Under the pieces are notes generated by a model, which saw nothing but the letters and a program-made list of their open reading frames with translations, searched no databases and was not told where the DNA came from. A stretch of 62,065 bases of DNA, from positions 1 to 62,065 of the forward strand of contig JALWPV010000042.1 of assembly GCA_027080775.1 (NCBI GenBank). The letters are read 5' to 3'. Below, piece after piece: positions 41,527 through 49,155 of this stretch (positions are counted from its first letter, which is position 1; the number at the start of each line of letters is the position of its first letter). Made by a program: the position numbers and the translations under genes. This DNA is from Acidilobaceae archaeon (lineage in GTDB: Archaea; Thermoproteota; Thermoprotei_A; Sulfolobales; Acidilobaceae).

Positions 41527-43527
41527 TTATTGGGGTGATATTTGCGGTTGCGGGGAGCGCCTGGCGAGGGCGCACACCACTATTGCTGCCAGAGCCGCCC
41601 CAAGCGCTGCGGCCGAGAGGGCCTCTGCCCCCCTGCCGCCCAGGGGCCCGGGGGAGGCCGTGGGGCTCGCGGGGCTTCTCGTCGTCGTGCCTGTGGCCTG
41701 GCGCTGGGCGCCGCCCGCCTGGCTAGTGGCTGTGTGGCTCCCTGTGTTGCCCGCGTTGCTGGCTGTGGTTATGGGCGCCGGGGGCTTCCCCTGGGACTCG
41801 CTGAGGATCCTCTCGAGCCAGGAGTAGAGGACGGCCTTGCTGGCGGCGATGAGCCTCACCTCGGGGCTCCCGGCTGACTCGGCAAGGCCTAGGAGGGCCC
41901 TCGAGACCGCCCCGAGGTCTCCGGAGGGCTGGAGGGCCCCGGCTATGAGTGTGAGCTGCCTGGCCGTCCTCGAGGGCTCGAGCGTGAATGTCTCGTGTAT
42001 CACCCGGGTGGAGGCCGCTATAGACTCTATGGAGAGGCCTATCACCGCCGCCGGATCCCTCGAGGCTAGGGCCTCCCCCGCAAGGGCCTCAGCTAGGCCT
42101 GCCCTCGAGACAGGGGCCCCGGCCTCGCCCAGGAGGGTCTCGAGGTACGCCACCGTGGTCCTGGCCTGGGCCTCGAGGAGCGATGCCAGCCTGGCGAGCC
42201 TCTCCCTCGAGACCGGGGGTCCCGGGGGCGCTATCCTGGTGAGGTTAGCCCAGAAGGAGGCCCAGTAGGCCGTGGCCCCCGCCTGGGCCAGCGTCTCGAC
42301 CCCGCGGGTGTCGAGGCCGGAGAGGAGGGTGTAGGGTATGTAGTAGCGGCCCCCACTATGGTCTAGGAGCCTGAGCGCGGCCTTGTAGTAGTAGGCGGCG
42401 ACGCCCAGCATCCCGTAGGCCCTCGCCGCCAGCAGGTACCCGAGGGCGCCCCCGGCGCTGGAGCTGGCGTTGGCGGCCTCGTCCCAGGCCCTTATGATGC
42501 TCGAGTTAACCGCCTCCACCACGCCGGTCACGTCGAGCCTGTGCCTGAGGCCCCAGGTGAGGTAGCTGGCCTCGAGTGCGTCGGCGTAGGCCTGCACGGC
42601 CGTTATTGCAGCGTCGTAGGGCCTCCCCTCGCCCAGGAGCCTGAGGGCCTCGCGGGCCTCGCTGGTGGCGTTCGCTGCCAGGGCCGCTATGAAGCCGTAT
42701 CCCCGGGCGGCGCCCTCGAGGGTCTCGTTGACCCTGCGGGCCGTGAGCCTCACGTAGACCCCGAGGGCGTCGGTGAACCAGCCGGGCAGCTCGGTCGTGG
42801 CCGGCCTCACCTCGAGGCTCCTGTTCGTGGCGAGCTCATACTCCTCGAGGAGGGTGGCGGCCGTGGCGACGCGTACCCCCAGCTTCTCACCGTAGGCAGT
42901 GAGGTTCACCGTGACGGGCTCCCTGACGACCCACACGAAGGGGCCCAGGGTCTTGTAGACCGTCTTGTAGTAGGTGTAGACCTCCTGGCCGGCCGGCACT
43001 ATGAAGAGCCTCGCGCCCCCGCGGGCCGCCGCCTCTAGCTTCTCCTTCAACCCGCCCACGGGCCCTATGCTGGCGTCGGGCTGTATCATGCCCGTCACGT
43101 CGACCCTGGGGTTGCAGGTTGCGTTGGTTAGGAGGTCCAGCGTCGCGAGAGCCATGGCCGCCCCGGCGCTTGGGCCCCCGACTATTATGCTCGGCACCTC
43201 TATGGCGTAGTAGAAGTCGTACCTCATCATGTCAACACCCGCGAGGAGGCTCGCGGCGAACGCCGCCAGCCTCGCGCTCCCCTGCGTGTCAATCTCCGCG
43301 GCGGGGCTAGTGGAGATGTACACCCTACCCGAGCCGGGGTAGCGGATGGTAACAGTCAGGTTACCCAGCACCCCACCCCCAGCGCTCGAGACAGCCACGA
43401 TGTGGATAGTGCAGCTCCTAACCCAGCCCCCACCCCCAGCGGGGGAGGCCGCAGCCACGGCTCCCGGGGGCAGGGAGGCGGCCAGGAGGGCAACCACAAG
43501 CGCCAGGGCGGCGGGGCGGAGCCTCAC
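41527..43527 (-). CDS. secreted, membrane-anchored Lon-type (S16) serine protease
   Basis: 666 residues. Signal peptide (LALVVALLAASLPPGAVA), then an S16 domain over about residues 38-185 with the Ser-Lys dyad: S120 in IVGGPSAGAAMA and K161 in IGPVGGLKEKLEAA, 41 residues apart, close to the Lon spacing. No AAA+ ATPase module is present. A long helical domain with several N-glycosylation sites follows, then a Thr/Ser/Pro-rich stalk (about 595-635) and a C-terminal transmembrane helix (ALSAAALGAALAAIVVCAL). The protease should face the outside of the cell and work without ATP. Substrate unknown. Confidence 0.85.
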   Translation of the reverse strand: MRLRPAALALVVALLAASLPPGAVAAASPAGGGGWVRSCTIHIVAVSSAGGGVLGNLTVTIRYPGSGRVYISTSPAAEIDTQGSARLAAFAASLLAGVDMMRYDFYYAIEVPSIIVGGPSAGAAMALATLDLLTNATCNPRVDVTGMIQPDASIGPVGGLKEKLEAAARGGARLFIVPAGQEVYTYYKTVYKTLGPFVWVVREPVTVNLTAYGEKLGVRVATAATLLEEYELATNRSLEVRPATTELPGWFTDALGVYVRLTARRVNETLEGAARGYGFIAALAANATSEAREALRLLGEGRPYDAAITAVQAYADALEASYLTWGLRHRLDVTGVVEAVNSSIIRAWDEAANASSSAGGALGYLLAARAYGMLGVAAYYYKAALRLLDHSGGRYYIPYTLLSGLDTRGVETLAQAGATAYWASFWANLTRIAPPGPPVSRERLARLASLLEAQARTTVAYLETLLGEAGAPVSRAGLAEALAGEALASRDPAAVIGLSIESIAASTRVIHETFTLEPSRTARQLTLIAGALQPSGDLGAVSRALLGLAESAGSPEVRLIAASKAVLYSWLERILSESQGKPPAPITTASNAGNTGSHTATSQAGGAQRQATGTTTRSPASPTASPGPLGGRGAEALSAAALGAALAAIVVCALARRSPQPQISPQ

Positions 43528-43615
43528 CTCGGGGCACCAGTGGGCTCTAGGGCCTGGGGGGATAGGCTATACGCGTTAGCCACCCCCAAGCACTCCCCTG
43601 GAGGGGCCTGCTGCC

Positions 43616-44161
43616 TTGAGGGCCGAGCCTAGGGGGAGGGTCTACACTATAGGCCACTCCACAAGGAGCCTCGAGGAGCTCCTCGGCCTCCTCGTGGAGC
43701 GCGGCGTCGAGGTGGTGGTTGACGTTAGGAGGTGGCCTAAGAGCAGGAGGTACCCCTGGTTCAACAGGGAGCACCTCGAGGAGGCCCTCCGCTCGGCTGG
43801 GATCGAGTACACCTGGCTAGGCGGCCCCCTGGGGGGTAGGAGGAGGCTCGGCGTCGACGCCCCCGACACCGGTGGGGCAACGTGCTTCGAGTCCCCCGGC
43901 TTCAGGGCCTACGCCATCTACCTGACGACGAACCCCACCGCCATACAGGCCATGCAGGAGCTCGAGGCCCTGGCCTCCCGGAGGCTCGTGGCCATACTAT
44001 GCGCTGAGAGGCTCCCCTGGAGGTGCCACCGCAAGATAATAGCCGACTGGCTGGCCCTCAAGGGCTTCGAGGTCATCCACATAATAGACAAGCACCGCGA
44101 GACCCGCCACAAGCCCAGCAAGTGCGCAACAATCAGGGACGGCAGGGTGACCTACACCTAG
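43616..44161 (+). CDS. DUF488-family protein
   Basis: 181 residues of the DUF488 family: RVYTIGHSTRSLEELLGLL at the start, VVDVRRWPKSRRYPWFNRE, and the cysteine block LCAERLPWRCHRKIIADWL near residue 125. The biochemical role of the family is not established. TTG start after GGAGGGG. A long GC-rich hairpin (44171-44259) follows the stop. Confidence 0.82.
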   Translation: MRAEPRGRVYTIGHSTRSLEELLGLLVERGVEVVVDVRRWPKSRRYPWFNREHLEEALRSAGIEYTWLGGPLGGRRRLGVDAPDTGGATCFESPGFRAYAIYLTTNPTAIQAMQELEALASRRLVAILCAERLPWRCHRKIIADWLALKGFEVIHIIDKHRETRHKPSKCATIRDGRVTYT

Positions 44162-44170
44162 ACCCCGAGA

Positions 44171-44259
44171 GGGGGAGACCCCGCTGCGCGCCCGCGGTCA
44201 TCCCAGGCGCCCCGGAGACCCGGGGGCGTCCCGCGGGCGGGGAGCGCGGAGCCTCCCCC
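44171..44259 (+). other. nested GC-rich hairpin, candidate structured RNA
   Basis: Three nested arms: GGGGGAG 44171-44177 with CTCCCCC 44253-44259; GCCCGCGG 44190-44197 with CCGCGGGC 44231-44238; GGCGCCCC 44206-44213 with GGGGCGTC 44223-44230, extended by two more pairs around a small loop. An eight-base bulge TCATCCCA sits on one side. There is no T-run, so it is not a standard terminator. It lies between two plus-strand genes, 27 bases before a TATA-like AATTAA (44287-44292). Confidence 0.4.
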
Positions 44260-44331
44260 GCCTCCCAGAGGGGTGGTGTGCCGCGGAATTAACCCGGAGC
44301 AGTCCAGCGGGCCGGGGCGGGGCTGGCGTTC

Positions 44332-45033
44332 GTGGCTGGCGGGGAGTGCCCTAGCGGTGAGGGCCTGCTCGTGGTGTCCGGCGACGCCGCTGGGCTCGGC
44401 GTGAGGGTTGCCTACTGTGCCTACGCGGGGCCGCTGGTGTCGAGCCTGGACCCCGGGCTACTCGACGGTGAGGTGGAGGCCCTCCGGGAGCTGGTGGCCT
44501 CGAGGTACACCCTGGAGGCCCTCAGGGGCGACCCGGTGGTGAGGGCGTATAGGAGCTTCTACTGGAGGATAGGCGTTGACCCAACGAAGACCAGGCCGAG
44601 CGGTGAGGCCCTGATGAGGAGGATCCTCCGGGGGAGGTTCCCCAGGATAAACCCCATCGTCGACGCGGGCAACATAGCGAGCGCCTCTACCCTGGTGCCC
44701 ATAGGCCTCTACGACCTAGACAAGGCCAGGCCCCCGCTCACGCTCCGCCTCTCCCGGGGCGGGGAGGAGTTCCACCCCATAGGCGGCAAGCCCGAGGCCC
44801 TCCCCCGCGGGGTGCCCGTGCTAGTGGACTCCCGGGGGGTAGTGATGCACCTATACCCCCACAGGGACAGCGTGCACACCGCCGTGGGGCCCTCGACGAC
44901 GAGGATCCTGGCCGTCGCCGCGGGGGTCCCGGGGGTGGCAGACGGCCTCCTCGTGGGGGCGCTTGAGAGGCTCTCAGGCCTCCTAGGGAGGCTGGGCTGG
45001 AGGCCCTGCTGGCCCCCCAGGCTGGCCCCCTAG
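44332..45033 (+). CDS. B3/B4 tRNA-binding-domain protein (PheRS beta-like)
   Basis: 233 residues carrying a free-standing B3/B4 domain as found in the PheRS beta subunit editing region: YRSFYWRIGVDPTKTRPSGE near residue 73, then NPIVDAGNIASASTLVPIGL and YDLDK. Stand-alone proteins of this kind may deacylate mischarged tRNA, but the function is not proven. GTG start, with AATTAA 40 bases upstream as a likely TATA box. It overlaps the convergent aIF2-beta gene by 4 bases. Confidence 0.8.
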   Translation: MAGGECPSGEGLLVVSGDAAGLGVRVAYCAYAGPLVSSLDPGLLDGEVEALRELVASRYTLEALRGDPVVRAYRSFYWRIGVDPTKTRPSGEALMRRILRGRFPRINPIVDAGNIASASTLVPIGLYDLDKARPPLTLRLSRGGEEFHPIGGKPEALPRGVPVLVDSRGVVMHLYPHRDSVHTAVGPSTTRILAVAAGVPGVADGLLVGALERLSGLLGRLGWRPCWPPRLAP

Positions 45034-45467
45034 AATGGGGGCACTGGCTGCTCGGCGCCGCAGGCCAGGCAGACGAGCACCCAGGTGCGGCCCCTTCTCT
45101 CGAGGCGGGTGTGGTAGCTCCCGCAGGTGGGGCAGCGCACATAGGTGTTGAGGAAGACGTTCAGGAACTGCTTTATCACCTTCCTCGAGACCTTAATGTT
45201 GAGTACCAGCTGCCCGCTGTTGGGGTCGTAGCTCCCGCCGGTGGCGAGCTCCTTCTGGAGGAACCTCGCGAGGAGCTGTGGGTCCCTGTTGAGCTTCTCA
45301 GCTATCTCCCTGAAGTTCCTTATGACGGTCTGGCTCCCAATCCTTATGACGGCGGGCTCGGGTATCTCGTAGACGTCCTCGCTACTCTTTGGGGGCACCT
45401 TCTCGTAGAGCCTCTGCAGCAGGTACTCGTAGTCCCTCAGCTTCTCCCTAACCCCACTCAAGCCCAA
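45030..45467 (-). CDS. eif2B: translation initiation factor aIF2 beta subunit
   Basis: 145 residues. The central alpha/beta domain has IRNFREIAEKLNRDPQLLARFLQ-type sequence and LNTYVRCPTCGS; a zinc ribbon follows with the cysteine pairs CPTC and CLAC. aIF2 (alpha-beta-gamma) delivers initiator Met-tRNA. ATG start. Length and order are typical for archaeal aIF2-beta. Confidence 0.95.
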   Translation of the reverse strand: MGLSGVREKLRDYEYLLQRLYEKVPPKSSEDVYEIPEPAVIRIGSQTVIRNFREIAEKLNRDPQLLARFLQKELATGGSYDPNSGQLVLNIKVSRKVIKQFLNVFLNTYVRCPTCGSYHTRLERRGRTWVLVCLACGAEQPVPPF

Positions 45468-45540
45468 GCCACCTCTACGTAGCCCGGGGCGGGTGGGCTA
45501 ATAAGGTCGCATAACACCCAAGTCCCCTGCTGGCGGGGGC

Positions 45541-45628
45541 GCCGGGGTGCCCGAGCGGCCCAAGGGGGCGGGCTTGAGACCCGTTGCCCCACGGGGGCGC
45601 GTGGGTTCGAATCCCACCCCCGGCGCCA
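45541..45628 (+). tRNA. tRNA-Ser(UGA)
   Basis: Acceptor stem GCCGGGG (45541-45547) pairs with CCCCGGC (45618-45624), discriminator G at 45625, and CCA is encoded at 45626-45628. The anticodon stem GCGGG/CCCGT encloses the loop CTTGAGA, giving anticodon TGA, which reads UCA serine codons. A long variable arm (GCCCC/GGGGC) makes it type II, and the T arm GTGGG-TTCGAAT-CCCAC is intact. No intron. Confidence 0.95.
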
Positions 45629-45667
45629 CCTCCCCTCAGAGCCCTAACGTTATGCTGGGGGCCAACG

Positions 45668-45674
45668 TATAAAG
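45668..45674 (+). promoter_or_regulatory. TATA box for the 45737 gene
   Basis: TATAAAG after the tRNA, with an AT-rich tail (CATATACATAAAAAC) downstream; predicted transcript start near 45697 and a leader of about 40 bases. Confidence 0.5.
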
Positions 45675-45736
45675 CCTCTCATATACATAAAAACCCTCCC
45701 ACACACGGGCCGAAACAGTTTCCACCGGGGTGACTG

Positions 45737-46705
45737 GTGTTGAGCGGCTACGAGCCAGTGACACGCGGGGAGACCATAGCCTTCGTAAGGGCCGGGGAGG
45801 CCCAGAGGATCCCCCTGGTAATAGGGGATCCCCGTGGCTTCACGGGTAGGCTCAGCGGCTACCTCGAGGGCGACGGCTTCAAGGGCGAGTTCCAGCTCCT
45901 CGTGAGCGGGGGTAGGGTCAGGCTCTCCCTGTTCTCGGCGGAGCCCGTGGAGCCCTCGAGGCTGGCGAGGATGATTGCTGAGGCGAGGGATGGCTTCGTG
46001 GAGGTCGAGGTCCTAGACGAGGCTAAGGTCTCCATGGAGCTTGAGTACGCCTCCGAGGCCGGCCTGGAAGCCGTGGACGAGCCCCTGGAGGACCTCATGA
46101 GCGTGCTCTCCGGGGCCCTTGAGGCTGTCGAGCCCCAGCCTGCCATGCACGGCGATGTGGAGCCCGCTGGGGCCACCGGGGCCCCCGCCTCCCCCGAGCC
46201 TGTCGAGCCCCGCCGCGAGGCCTCGGAGGCCCCCGTGGATAGACTCGGCGTGCTCCTGGGGTTGCTCGAGTACAACCCCCGGAGGGTGGAGCGCCTCGGT
46301 AAGGTCTACTACAGCAAGTACCCCGAGATCGTGCGCCTCGCTGAGGAGCGCGCGGTCGACAAGAGGAAGCTGAGGCCCTACAGCGTGGACACGCTGCTCA
46401 ACGACCTAGCCCTGAGGCTAGGGCCCGACAGGTACCTCGTGGCCAGGATATTCTACACGAGGGAGGAGGTGCTCCTAGTCGCCAGGGGCAGAACCCTCTG
46501 CCTCCTACTCGAGAAGGAGAGGGGCGGCTCCAGCTATAGGGTTACCGGGATAGAGAGGCTCGCCCGCGAGACGCCCGACGAGTACAGGCTCTACACCCTA
46601 CCCGCCGGGGTCCTGGATGGGGTGCTCGGCCTCTGCAGGCCCCGCGGCGGTGGCAGCGGGGGCAGGCTCGGGCTCCCGGGCCTCGTTGGGAGATTCTTCA
46701 AGTAG
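45737..46705 (+). CDS. unknown two-part protein upstream of a roadblock gene
   Basis: 322 residues. An N-terminal domain of about 110 residues (GFTGRLSGYLEGDGFKGEF, then GRVRLSLFSAEPVEPSRLAR, VEVEVLDEAKVSMELEY) resembles the DUF2226/DUF4388-like modules often found with small GTPases or roadblock proteins in prokaryotes. A Pro/Ala/Glu linker (about 135-175) and a C-terminal alpha/beta domain follow. The assignment is by pattern only. TTG start after GGGGTGA. The next gene downstream is a roadblock/LC7 protein, so a shared regulatory or polarity role is possible. Confidence 0.55.
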   Translation: MLSGYEPVTRGETIAFVRAGEAQRIPLVIGDPRGFTGRLSGYLEGDGFKGEFQLLVSGGRVRLSLFSAEPVEPSRLARMIAEARDGFVEVEVLDEAKVSMELEYASEAGLEAVDEPLEDLMSVLSGALEAVEPQPAMHGDVEPAGATGAPASPEPVEPRREASEAPVDRLGVLLGLLEYNPRRVERLGKVYYSKYPEIVRLAEERAVDKRKLRPYSVDTLLNDLALRLGPDRYLVARIFYTREEVLLVARGRTLCLLLEKERGGSSYRVTGIERLARETPDEYRLYTLPAGVLDGVLGLCRPRGGGSGGRLGLPGLVGRFFK

Positions 46706-46840
46706 AGAATAAAAGCTATTATATCTTTCTTAAATGATAATAAGTTAAAAGGTTAATATACTCCCTAAAGAGAATGCATATGCCGTTTTACTAACAAGCT
46801 TATCACCCGAACCAACTGCGGCCTCCCCGGTGCCAGAGAG
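46706..46840 (+). promoter_or_regulatory. AT-rich promoter region of the roadblock gene
   Basis: About the first 110 of these 135 bases are strongly AT-rich in a GC-rich genome, with T-rich TATCTTTCTT near its left end (possible terminator of the preceding gene) and several TATA-like elements (TTAAATG, TTAATATA, CTTATCA near 46798). CTTATCA is best placed for a transcript beginning just before ATG 46841. Confidence 0.5.
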
Positions 46841-47203
46841 ATGGCAGCCGCAAACCCCGTGAGGAGAATCCTGGGCGAGATAGCGAAGATAGAGGGAGTT
46901 CAGGGAGCCCTACTCGTCAGCAAGGACGGCTTCATAATAGACGCCGTCATACCATCCGCCGAGATCAATAAGGATGCTGTGGCTGCTATGGTTACTTCCA
47001 TGTTTGACGCCGCAACCAACTTCTCGAGGGAGTTCGGCCTGGGCGACCTCAGCCTAATGACTATAGAGTATAAGAATAGCATGGCTCTGGGCGCCCCTAT
47101 CGGCGACGCCTACCTAGTGGTGCTAGCGGAGAGCGGCGCAACCATAGGCAGGATACGCTACGAAATACAAAAACAAAAAGACAGACTAAAGGCCGCACTC
47201 TAA
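46841..47203 (+). CDS. roadblock/LC7-domain protein
   Basis: 120 residues spanning a single roadblock/LC7 fold: ILGEIAKIEGVQGALLVSKDGF, AAMVTSMFDAATNFSREF, LSLMTIEYKNSMALGAPIGD and AYLVVLAESGATIGRIR. Prokaryotic relatives such as MglB regulate small Ras-like GTPases. Codons are noticeably less GC-rich than in neighbours near the end, and the promoter is AT-rich, which suggests strong expression. No GTPase gene is visible in the window. Confidence 0.88.
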   Translation: MAAANPVRRILGEIAKIEGVQGALLVSKDGFIIDAVIPSAEINKDAVAAMVTSMFDAATNFSREFGLGDLSLMTIEYKNSMALGAPIGDAYLVVLAESGATIGRIRYEIQKQKDRLKAAL

Positions 47204-47288
47204 GGAGCCCCGGAGAAGGCCCTGTCCGGCTGCCCCTCCTCCCTATAGGCTCGGCTCCTAGGCTTGGGAGCGCTTCTTTTCCTCTGGA

Positions 47289-47317
47289 GTCCTTGGAGAA
47301 CAATTGTCCCCGAGGAC
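47289..47317. promoter_or_regulatory. dyad-symmetric candidate operator of the nad operon
   Basis: GTCCTTGG (47289-47296), ACAATTGT (47300-47307) and CCGAGGAC (47310-47317) form one imperfect dyad centred at 47303; the centre is a perfect 8-bp palindrome and the outer arms match 7 of 8. It sits about 9 bases upstream of the nadA TATA box, where archaeal activators usually bind. Confidence 0.45.
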
Positions 47318-47325
47318 CGAGTGCG

Positions 47326-47333
47326 TATTAAGG
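47326..47333 (+). promoter_or_regulatory. TATA box of the nad operon
   Basis: TATTAAGG, with a transcript start expected near 47354 and the nadA TTG at 47365. Confidence 0.5.
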
Positions 47334-47364
47334 TACGCTGGGCTCGCTGGGTTGGGTGTAGTGG

Positions 47365-48291
47365 TTGCCCGGCTATGTAGAGGGGCTCCTGGAGAGGATC
47401 CGGGAGCTGAAGAGGCAGAGGAGGGCCGTGATACTGGCGCATAACTATCAGCTGCCGGAGGTGCAGGATGTCGCTGACTTCGTTGGGGATAGCCTGGAGC
47501 TAGCCAGGAAGGCTATGAATGTGGATGCCGACGTCATAGTTTTCGCCGGCGTCTCCTTCATGGCCGAGATGGTCGCCGCCCTGAACCCCGATAAGGTAGT
47601 CCTCCACCCCGACCCCACGGCCGGGTGCCCCCTCGCGGACTTCGCCACGCCCCAGCTCGTGCGCCGCTACAAGGAGAAGCACCCGCAGGCCCCGGTTGTG
47701 CTCTACGTGAACTCCCTCACGGCAGCGAAGGCGCTGGCTGACTACGTTGTTACCAGCTCCTCGGCGGCGAGGCTGATTAGTAGGATAGGTGCTGAGGAGG
47801 TGCTCTTCGGCCCCGATAGCAACCTCGCGGACCACGTGCAGAGGTCAACGGGTGTCAGGGTGATACCCCTGCCCGGCCACGGGCACTGCCCGGTGCACCA
47901 GTACCTAATAGACGAGTACCACCTCATGAAGGCCCTGGACGAGCACCCCAACGCTAAGGTGCTCGTCCACCCCGAGGCCCCGAGGGAGGTCCGCGAGAGG
48001 GCCGACTTCATAGGGAGCACCAGCCAGATGCTCAGGGCCGTGGGGGAGATGGATGCGGAGGAGTTCATACTCGGCACCGAGGAGGGCCTGGCCTACAGGG
48101 CGAGGAGGCTCTACCCCAACAAGAGGGTCTACCCCCTCAACCCGAGGGCTATATGTATAGACATGAAGAAGATAACCCCACTCAAGATCCTCAGGTCCCT
48201 CGAGACCCTCAAGCCCAGGGTAACCCTAGACCCCGAGGTCTCAAGGAGGGTCCGCGAGGTCATCGAGAGGTCCCTCCAGCTCCTAGGGTGA
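47365..48291 (+). CDS. nadA: quinolinate synthase
   Basis: 308-residue [4Fe-4S] enzyme condensing iminoaspartate with dihydroxyacetone phosphate to quinolinate. The N-terminus has ILAHNYQLPEVQDVADFVGDS, and the three cluster cysteines appear in DPTAGCPLADF, GHGHCPVHQ and NPRAICIDMKKITP. TTG start. First gene of a nadA-nadC-nadB operon, with a candidate operator just upstream. Confidence 0.96.
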   Translation: MPGYVEGLLERIRELKRQRRAVILAHNYQLPEVQDVADFVGDSLELARKAMNVDADVIVFAGVSFMAEMVAALNPDKVVLHPDPTAGCPLADFATPQLVRRYKEKHPQAPVVLYVNSLTAAKALADYVVTSSSAARLISRIGAEEVLFGPDSNLADHVQRSTGVRVIPLPGHGHCPVHQYLIDEYHLMKALDEHPNAKVLVHPEAPREVRERADFIGSTSQMLRAVGEMDAEEFILGTEEGLAYRARRLYPNKRVYPLNPRAICIDMKKITPLKILRSLETLKPRVTLDPEVSRRVREVIERSLQLLG

Positions 48292-48297
48292 GCGGGG

Positions 48298-49155
48298 TTG
48301 AGCTACTGCCTGGCCACCCTCCAGCGCAGGCTCCTGGAGTGGCTCGCCGACGACGCCCCCCACGGCGACCTGACGAGCGAGCTCGTGGTCCCACGAGGCC
48401 TGAGGGCCGAGGCCGTGGTACTAGCCAAGAGCCGGGGGGTGGCGGCTTGCACCTGGGAGCTGGCCGAGGCCCTCGAGGGCCTAGGGGTCGAGGCCGAGGC
48501 CCTCGTTGCTGACGGCTCCGAGGTGGGGCCCGGCGACGTCGTGATGAGGCTCCGCGGCGAGGCGCGCAGGATCCTGCTAGTGGAGAGGACCCTCCTCAAC
48601 CTACTCATATACCTCTACGGCGTCGCCACCACCACGAGGCTCTACGTGGAGAGGGCCAGGAGCGTTAACCCCCGAATCAGGGTGGCGGCGACCCGCAAGT
48701 ACCCCCCGGGGCTGGGGTGCCTGGCCAAGAGGGCCGTGAGGGCCGGGGGCGGGGACACGCACCGCTTCAGCCTCAGCGACGCCATACTCATCAAGGACAA
48801 CCACATCCGCCTAGCCGGCTCGGTCGAGGAGGCCCTCAGGAGGGCCCTCGCTGGGAGGGGTTTCATGCATAGGGTCGAGGTCGAGGTAAGCACCGTGGAG
48901 GACGCCGTGAGGGCGGCGGAGGCCGGCGCGGACGTAGTGATGTTCGACAACATGAGTCCCGGGGAGATAGGGGAGGCCATAGAGGCCCTCAGGGCCCGCG
49001 GCCTCAGGGGGAGGGTTGTCCTGGAGGCGAGCGGGGGCATAGACCTCGATAACATAGTGGAGTACGCCAGGCTCGACCTGGACGTGGTGAGTACTAGCAG
49101 GATCACGATGAACCCCGTCAGGGTCGACCTGAGCCTCGAGGTGGTGAAGCCTTGA
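48298..49155 (+). CDS. nadC: nicotinate-nucleotide pyrophosphorylase (carboxylating)
   Basis: 285-residue quinolinate phosphoribosyltransferase. AATRKYPPGLGCLAKRAVRA and GGGDTHRFSLSDAILIKDNH are the substrate-binding signatures, and VEVEVSTVEDAVRAAEAGAD with MFDNMSPGEI completes the barrel. The TTG start lies 6 bases after nadA; the stop overlaps the nadB TTG (TTGA at 49152). Confidence 0.95.
   Translation: MSYCLATLQRRLLEWLADDAPHGDLTSELVVPRGLRAEAVVLAKSRGVAACTWELAEALEGLGVEAEALVADGSEVGPGDVVMRLRGEARRILLVERTLLNLLIYLYGVATTTRLYVERARSVNPRIRVAATRKYPPGLGCLAKRAVRAGGGDTHRFSLSDAILIKDNHIRLAGSVEEALRRALAGRGFMHRVEVEVSTVEDAVRAAEAGADVVMFDNMSPGEIGEAIEALRARGLRGRVVLEASGGIDLDNIVEYARLDLDVVSTSRITMNPVRVDLSLEVVKP

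Noticed and set aside
45541-45628. Reading the tRNA as tRNA-Leu(GAG)
   Set aside because: A shifted anticodon loop would give GAG, but the five-pair stem GCGGG/CCCGT fixes the anticodon as UGA; discriminator G and the acceptor GCCGGGG also fit serine, not leucine.
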